Source of the DNA: Bacteriovoracaceae bacterium UBA4573
GTDB lineage: Bacteria; Bdellovibrionota; UBA1018; UBA923
Direction of reading: 5' to 3'
Assembly: GCA_002387735.1 (NCBI GenBank)
Contig: DGKJ01000007.1
Location: 1-9,913 of the forward strand
DNA: 9,913 bases
Under the pieces are notes generated by a model. The model had not been told where the DNA came from and did not search any database. It saw only the letters and a program-made list of their open reading frames with translations. Of this stretch, positions 6,432 through 9,913 are shown one piece after another. The first letter of the stretch is position 1, and each line of letters opens with the position of its first letter. The position numbers were made by a program, and so were the translations under genes.

Positions 6432-7130
6432 ATGAGTCTACTTGGACTTGAAGGTTTTGTTTATCTCATGCGCTGGTTGCATTACTTCTTCGGCGTAATC
6501 TGGATCGGGCTATTGTATTACTTTAACTTTGTGCAAGGCAGTTTTTTCGCCGAAACTGATGCCAACACTAAATCGGCTGCGATACAGAAATTGGTGCCTC
6601 GGGCACTGTGGTGGTTTCGCTGGGGCGCGATGGGGACTTTCGTTACGGGTCTCACGATTCTTGCGATTCGCGGTCACCAAGGCGGGTTTCAAATGTTTGC
6701 CTCTTCCTGGGGCGTTTCAATTCTAACGGGCGTTGCCATGGGCACGATTATGTGGGCGAACGTTTGGTTCGTGATCTGGCCAAGTCAGCAGATCGTTATT
6801 AAGTCGGCGCAAGAAACAGCTGCCGGTCGGGCTGCGCTGCCCGAGGCTCCGGGCGCTGCTCTGCGCGCTGGAGTTGCCTCGCGAACGAATACGATGCTCT
6901 CGATTCCCATGTTATTTTTCATGGGAGCCGCTAGCCACTTGCCACTCGCAGTGACAACCGCTTCGTTGTGGCCACTTGTATTTGTGATCGCGGCCGTTCT
7001 GGGTGCGATCGAGTTCAACGCACTCAAGGGTAAAACCGGACCAATGACTACCGTAAAAGGTGTGATTGGTTGCGGATTTGGCGTGTGTGCGGGTCTCTAC
7101 ATCATCATCGAGATTTTAACCAAAATATAG
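6432..7130 (+). CDS. PuuD/Urate_ox_N-like six-helix membrane protein without cytochrome c domain
   Basis: This 232-residue inner-membrane protein resembles the N-terminal membrane domain of the urate hydroxylase PuuD (PF06181). Visible family features are RWLHYFFGVIWIGLLYYFNFVQGSFF (about 14-39, written here as one helix region), NVWFVIWPSQQ (110-120) and SRTNTMLSIPMLFFMG (150-165). About six membrane helices are apparent: roughly 12-34, 65-80, 92-115, 153-172, 178-196 and 208-228. His 17 lies within helix one, and His 82 and His 169 lie at helix ends; one or more could bind heme. True PuuD proteins are longer and end in a cytochrome c domain with CxxCH, which is absent here. No purine genes are nearby, so urate oxidation is not supported; an electron-transfer or redox role is only a guess. 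Start and reading frame are firm. Confidence 0.8.
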   Translation: MSLLGLEGFVYLMRWLHYFFGVIWIGLLYYFNFVQGSFFAETDANTKSAAIQKLVPRALWWFRWGAMGTFVTGLTILAIRGHQGGFQMFASSWGVSILTGVAMGTIMWANVWFVIWPSQQIVIKSAQETAAGRAALPEAPGAALRAGVASRTNTMLSIPMLFFMGAASHLPLAVTTASLWPLVFVIAAVLGAIEFNALKGKTGPMTTVKGVIGCGFGVCAGLYIIIEILTKI

Positions 7131-7150
7131 TTGGTCTCATTCTTCGCAAT

Positions 7151-7192
7151 CCAAGAATTCCGTGATACGCGAACGCGTATAGGGGTTCTTGG
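7151..7192 (+). promoter_or_regulatory. Long hairpin enclosing the ribosome binding site of the next gene
   Basis: The outer arms CCAAGAA (7151-7157) and TTCTTGG (7186-7192) pair perfectly. Next, TTCC (7158-7161) pairs with GGGG (7182-7185), including two G-U pairs. After an internal loop (GTG against A), ATACGCG (7165-7171) pairs with CGCGTAT (7174-7180) around AA. The ATG at 7193 begins at the very next base. The only good Shine-Dalgarno sequence, AGGGG (7181-7185), lies inside the stem, seven bases from that ATG. This suggests control of translation by RNA folding. A terminator for the PuuD-like gene is less likely, since no T-run follows directly. Confidence 0.55.
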
Positions 7193-8221
7193 ATGCGGGG
7201 GAGTTTTTACCACTTCAATTTAGTGAAGGCGGTGCTTGGTGTTGTCACACTGTGGGCGACACTATTTTGCGCTATACGAGCCGAGGCCGCCAAGGATTAC
7301 CCAGGAAACGACGCTTACCTGCCGAGCAGTTGGACGTGTCGCACTTTACTCAACGAACGACTCGATGCTCTAACTCGCAATCCTCGAATTGAACCCGCGT
7401 TACGAATGCGTTGGCAGAACTCCCCGGACACCTTTGCGTTAGTCGAGGCCTATGCAAACAAAGCAGTTGTTGAAGCCATTCAGTTCGGAGCTCAGCTTTT
7501 CGAACGTCCCTATGAACGCATCGCTTCGGACCGAATCGTGGTTTCTTGGAACGCTCCGATGGCGGCGAGGTTTGGCCCAGATTTACGCCATCTTGAGTTG
7601 TTTACGGCGGAAGAGAACAATTACTGGTTCGATAGATTCGAAGCGAAAGCGTACCGAGTGCCGCGCGGTGGACGAGGGGCGCTTGCGCATCGAATCGGGT
7701 ATCGCGCTTTACCGACGCCGGAATCTAAAAAAGTTTTTATCTTCGAAGTGCGTATCAAGAAAATCGACCGACATGTGGCCTACCGATTGTTTCGAGACTT
7801 CGCCTATAGTTTACATGACCAAGTTTTGGTTCCGCGCCCCACGCTCTACAAAGATGAGTTTTTTGGAGACCTAGCGGAAAACCGCATTTGGATCGTGTTG
7901 CATGCCCGAGGTAAGGAACTACGACGGCAATTCGCATACTGGGGTGATCTATTGAGCGAGTTGCCCAACATTATTAATGTTCAGTATCACTCCATGACGG
8001 TCGAACATCTAGAGAACTTGGTCCGAGAGCGCGTGATGATGGGTGACGAAAATTCAGGTATCCCAAGTGGGGACGCGACGAACGATCACCGAACCGATTC
8101 TGAGGTGCGATTTTCTCTCTTGGAACTAGACGAAACGCCCCAGGCACGAAAAGAAAGCGCAGATCGGATGCGAACGATCAGCGAATACGAAATCCGAGTG
8201 AGCCTAATTGAGCTCGATTAG
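7193..8221 (+). CDS. Secreted protein of unknown function, 342 residues
   Basis: I do not recognise a family. The N-terminus is a Sec signal peptide: MRGSFYHFNLVK, a hydrophobic core from 13 to 28, and likely cleavage after AEA at residue 32. The mature part of about 310 residues mixes helices and strands, with many Arg, Glu and aromatic residues, and a single cysteine (C49). The C-terminus carries two copies of a ten-residue motif, EVRFSLLELD (304-313) and EIRVSLIELD (333-342); the second is the exact end of the protein. The ATG at 7193 was preferred because AGGGG stands seven bases before it, though inside a hairpin. An in-frame GTG at 7223 would still leave a signal peptide but lacks a well-placed binding site. 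It is separated by 62 bases from the PuuD-like gene and may be co-transcribed with it. Its last 18 bases overlap the convergent gene. Confidence 0.8.
   Translation: MRGSFYHFNLVKAVLGVVTLWATLFCAIRAEAAKDYPGNDAYLPSSWTCRTLLNERLDALTRNPRIEPALRMRWQNSPDTFALVEAYANKAVVEAIQFGAQLFERPYERIASDRIVVSWNAPMAARFGPDLRHLELFTAEENNYWFDRFEAKAYRVPRGGRGALAHRIGYRALPTPESKKVFIFEVRIKKIDRHVAYRLFRDFAYSLHDQVLVPRPTLYKDEFFGDLAENRIWIVLHARGKELRRQFAYWGDLLSELPNIINVQYHSMTVEHLENLVRERVMMGDENSGIPSGDATNDHRTDSEVRFSLLELDETPQARKESADRMRTISEYEIRVSLIELD
8204..8221. other. Near-palindromic 18-base overlap of two convergent genes
   Basis: CTAATTGAGCTCGATTAG equals its reverse complement except at one base pair position on each side of the centre. 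Read on the plus strand it encodes LIELD-stop, the end of the secreted protein. Read on the minus strand it encodes LIELN-stop, the end of the membrane protein. In RNA it could fold into a seven-pair stem (with one G-U) and loop AGCT. No T-run follows on either strand, so a classical terminator is not supported. Confidence 0.7.
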
Positions 8222-9856
8222 ATGATATATTCGTATATCCAGTGGCTTTGATTCAAACGCTAATTTAAATCGATTTTTAAAAAACTCCTCGTTTAGTTCG
8301 CGAAACTCACGGCGCTCGGCGGGTCCGAAGACAATGTAATTTATTCGGTGGCTTTTGATTTGTTCAAGCGTGCGGGGCGACCCTCGATAGATTTCGCGTA
8401 GTTCTTCGTAGGTTTGTTGGTGGTTGAAACCATAGTTGCCGATCCAGCCTAGGTACCCAACCAACACCGCGCGAGCGCTCCAGGTCGATACGAAGTGATT
8501 GTGGGTCGTCGCTGCAGCGAAACGGGACATGGAATGAGTTCCGAGTCGCACCTGTTCGGCCAGTGCTAGTTCCTGGGGTTGAAGTATCTGAAACTGATGG
8601 CGCGACACGCATTGAAGGTCGGCGAGCTCGAGGGCACCGGTAAGAGTTGCAATGAGAGCGACTCCAACGCCAAGATAGCGGTTTCTTGCGTACAGGCTGC
8701 CCAGCGCACGAGCCATGGCTGGCGTGAGAAGGAGAAATGCCCAAAGAAAGAGCTTAGAGTTGTCCCACTTCGTAGGCTGAAACAAAAAGAAGTTTGGCAA
8801 AATAAATAGCGTGAGGCCTGCAACCGCCAGGTAGAGTTCGATCGAGGCCGCTTTTTGTGTGGCCTTGAAAGTGCCGTAGAGAGCGAGTGGAAGCGAAACA
8901 CCCCAGACGAAGCCCCAGAACCAGAGCCAGTCGCTAACGGAGGTGGCGGTGAAACCGATCAACAGTTGCGTGAAGCGAGTCTGAATTCCACCGGCGATCC
9001 AAATAAAATAAAACAACGCACCCACCGCCGCAGCCGGCATGGCGAAGTAGAGAGCTCGGATTCGCAAGTGCTTCTGAGTTAACGCCATGACTCCGGCCGG
9101 GAACAAAACGATCGACGCTGCAATCAAACTGTGGGCGTGCACGATAGGCAGTATCCCAAGCGCCACGCCGCTCGCCGCCATCTTGACCGCTGAATACCGT
9201 GCAGGACGCTCGCGGAGAAGCTCCGAAAAAAAACCATAAATGGCCCAGACCGCGACGGGTAGGCCTAAGGCAAACGCGCGTTGAGGGAGCAACATCGCAA
9301 TTAAGAAGTTGTTGGCCCCCCAACTGTGCGAAGGAACCGCGCTATGGAGACTCGATATTGGAAAAGCCAGGTCCCAACTTCCGGTAGCAAAGTACACTGC
9401 GAGGACTTTGTAAAAACTTAACCCAGCCGAGAGAAAAAATAGGGAAATAGCGAGCACGGCGAGGCGCTGGCTTTGTAGGACCAAAGTGAAAAGACGCCTT
9501 AGCCCCAGGAGCAATAAAGGAAACGCAACATAGTAGGGCGCCATCATGGCTGATTCAAAACTCAGCCCGATTCGAATCAACAGAGCGGAGATTGCGTTTA
9601 CCAGAAACGGATAAGTGAATTTACCGTCGGCGTAAATTGGGTGATAAGCGAACCATTCGGACAGGGGCTTGGTCGCAAATATGCGAACCATTCCGGTGTG
9701 CAAGCTCGCCCAGTCGCTCCAAAGGTATTCGTGTCCTACCTGAAGCCCCTGATCTGGCGAGAGCGTTACCATGCGCGAAAATAAAAAAATAAAATATACT
9801 CCCCAGGTCGCTAGCAAGAGGAGATCAAATTTGGTTAACCATCTTGTGATGTTCAT
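8204..9856 (-). CDS. Multipass membrane protein, probable GT-C type glycosyltransferase
   Basis: This is a 550-residue membrane protein whose layout fits GT-C glycosyltransferases, which use lipid-linked sugars at the outer face of the inner membrane. The first helix (about 11-30) is followed by a large loop with SDWA (47-50). Asp 48 is a candidate catalytic acid, and YADGKFTYPF follows at 75-84. Roughly ten or more further helices follow. LLPQRAFALGLP (189-200), HAHSL (240-244) and QPTKWDNSKLFLW (360-372) look conserved. From about 411 on a soluble domain contains THNHF, GYLGWIGNYG (467-476) and INYIVFGP (505-512), as in C-terminal domains of such enzymes. The ATG at 9856 is preferred over the in-frame GTG at 9880: GAGGG lies 11 bases before the ATG, and it starts directly before the first helix. 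The acceptor is unknown. The remaining 33-57 bases to the right edge show no clear promoter. The gene overlaps its convergent neighbour by 18 bases. Confidence 0.75.
   Translation of the reverse strand: MNITRWLTKFDLLLLATWGVYFIFLFSRMVTLSPDQGLQVGHEYLWSDWASLHTGMVRIFATKPLSEWFAYHPIYADGKFTYPFLVNAISALLIRIGLSFESAMMAPYYVAFPLLLLGLRRLFTLVLQSQRLAVLAISLFFLSAGLSFYKVLAVYFATGSWDLAFPISSLHSAVPSHSWGANNFLIAMLLPQRAFALGLPVAVWAIYGFFSELLRERPARYSAVKMAASGVALGILPIVHAHSLIAASIVLFPAGVMALTQKHLRIRALYFAMPAAAVGALFYFIWIAGGIQTRFTQLLIGFTATSVSDWLWFWGFVWGVSLPLALYGTFKATQKAASIELYLAVAGLTLFILPNFFLFQPTKWDNSKLFLWAFLLLTPAMARALGSLYARNRYLGVGVALIATLTGALELADLQCVSRHQFQILQPQELALAEQVRLGTHSMSRFAAATTHNHFVSTWSARAVLVGYLGWIGNYGFNHQQTYEELREIYRGSPRTLEQIKSHRINYIVFGPAERREFRELNEEFFKNRFKLAFESKPLDIRIYHLIELN
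8224..8239. other. Perfect hairpin with TTCG tetraloop
   Basis: GATATA-TTCG-TATATC is a six-pair stem with a TTCG loop on the plus strand, three bases after the stop of the secreted-protein gene and inside the coding region of the membrane protein. It may protect or mark the 3' end of the plus-strand message. The stem is AT-rich and lacks a following T-run, so termination is doubtful. Confidence 0.35.
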
Positions 9857-9913
9857 TTCGACGTGGACCCTCTGGTTCACCTAAAAGTTTATGCTATCCT
9901 CTTAAATATGGAA

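Noticed and set aside
9857..9880. GTG at 9880 as the start of the GT-C-like protein
   Set aside because: No suitably spaced binding site; the eight added residues are polar, and the ATG at 9856 leads directly into the first helix.

Overview
The window looks like chromosomal DNA of a Gram-negative bacterium with roughly balanced base composition. It encodes several exported proteins with signal peptides, an outer-membrane-type lipoprotein, an octanoyltransferase and a tRNA-Val with encoded CCA. The style (large secreted unknowns, an SBBP-type propeller lipoprotein, a stand-alone PuuD-like membrane protein) reminds me of Bdellovibrionota or deltaproteobacterial-type genomes. That placement is an inference, because no ribosomal or other strong marker is present. 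No insertion sequence, phage gene, CRISPR array or other mobile DNA was seen, and no gap without a gene exceeds 300 bases.

Layout from left to right. (1) The C-terminal half of an AI-2E family transporter runs off the left edge and ends in a strong intrinsic terminator (595-636). (2) A small secreted protein on the minus strand (638-991) lies divergent to a large secreted protein on the plus strand (1149-3845). The large protein has a transglutaminase/cysteine-protease-like Cys-His pair and a striking set of cysteine pairs. (3) Convergent to it, with a 20-base gap, is a lipoprotein whose mature part is a seven-bladed SBBP beta-propeller (3866-5383). A tRNA-Val(GAC) gene (5521-5595) lies upstream of it on the same strand. 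(4) Divergent from the tRNA are lipB (5687-6358), a six-helix membrane protein like the N-terminal domain of PuuD (6432-7130), and a secreted protein of unknown function (7193-8221), all on the plus strand. (5) A multipass membrane protein resembling GT-C glycosyltransferases (8204-9856, minus) ends by overlapping the previous gene by 18 bases.

The genes do not form one evident pathway. Cell-envelope and export themes dominate: three proteins with signal peptides, one lipoprotein and three membrane proteins. lipB supplies octanoyl groups for lipoate-dependent enzymes and is the only clear central-metabolism gene.

Points most worth checking are: a long hairpin (7151-7192) that appears to bury the ribosome binding site of the 342-residue secreted protein; the cysteine layout and internal duplication of the 898-residue protein; within-blade cysteine pairs that appear or vanish together in the propeller lipoprotein; and a near-palindromic gene overlap that encodes the same peptide ending on both strands. 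No complete new system can be claimed from this window alone.
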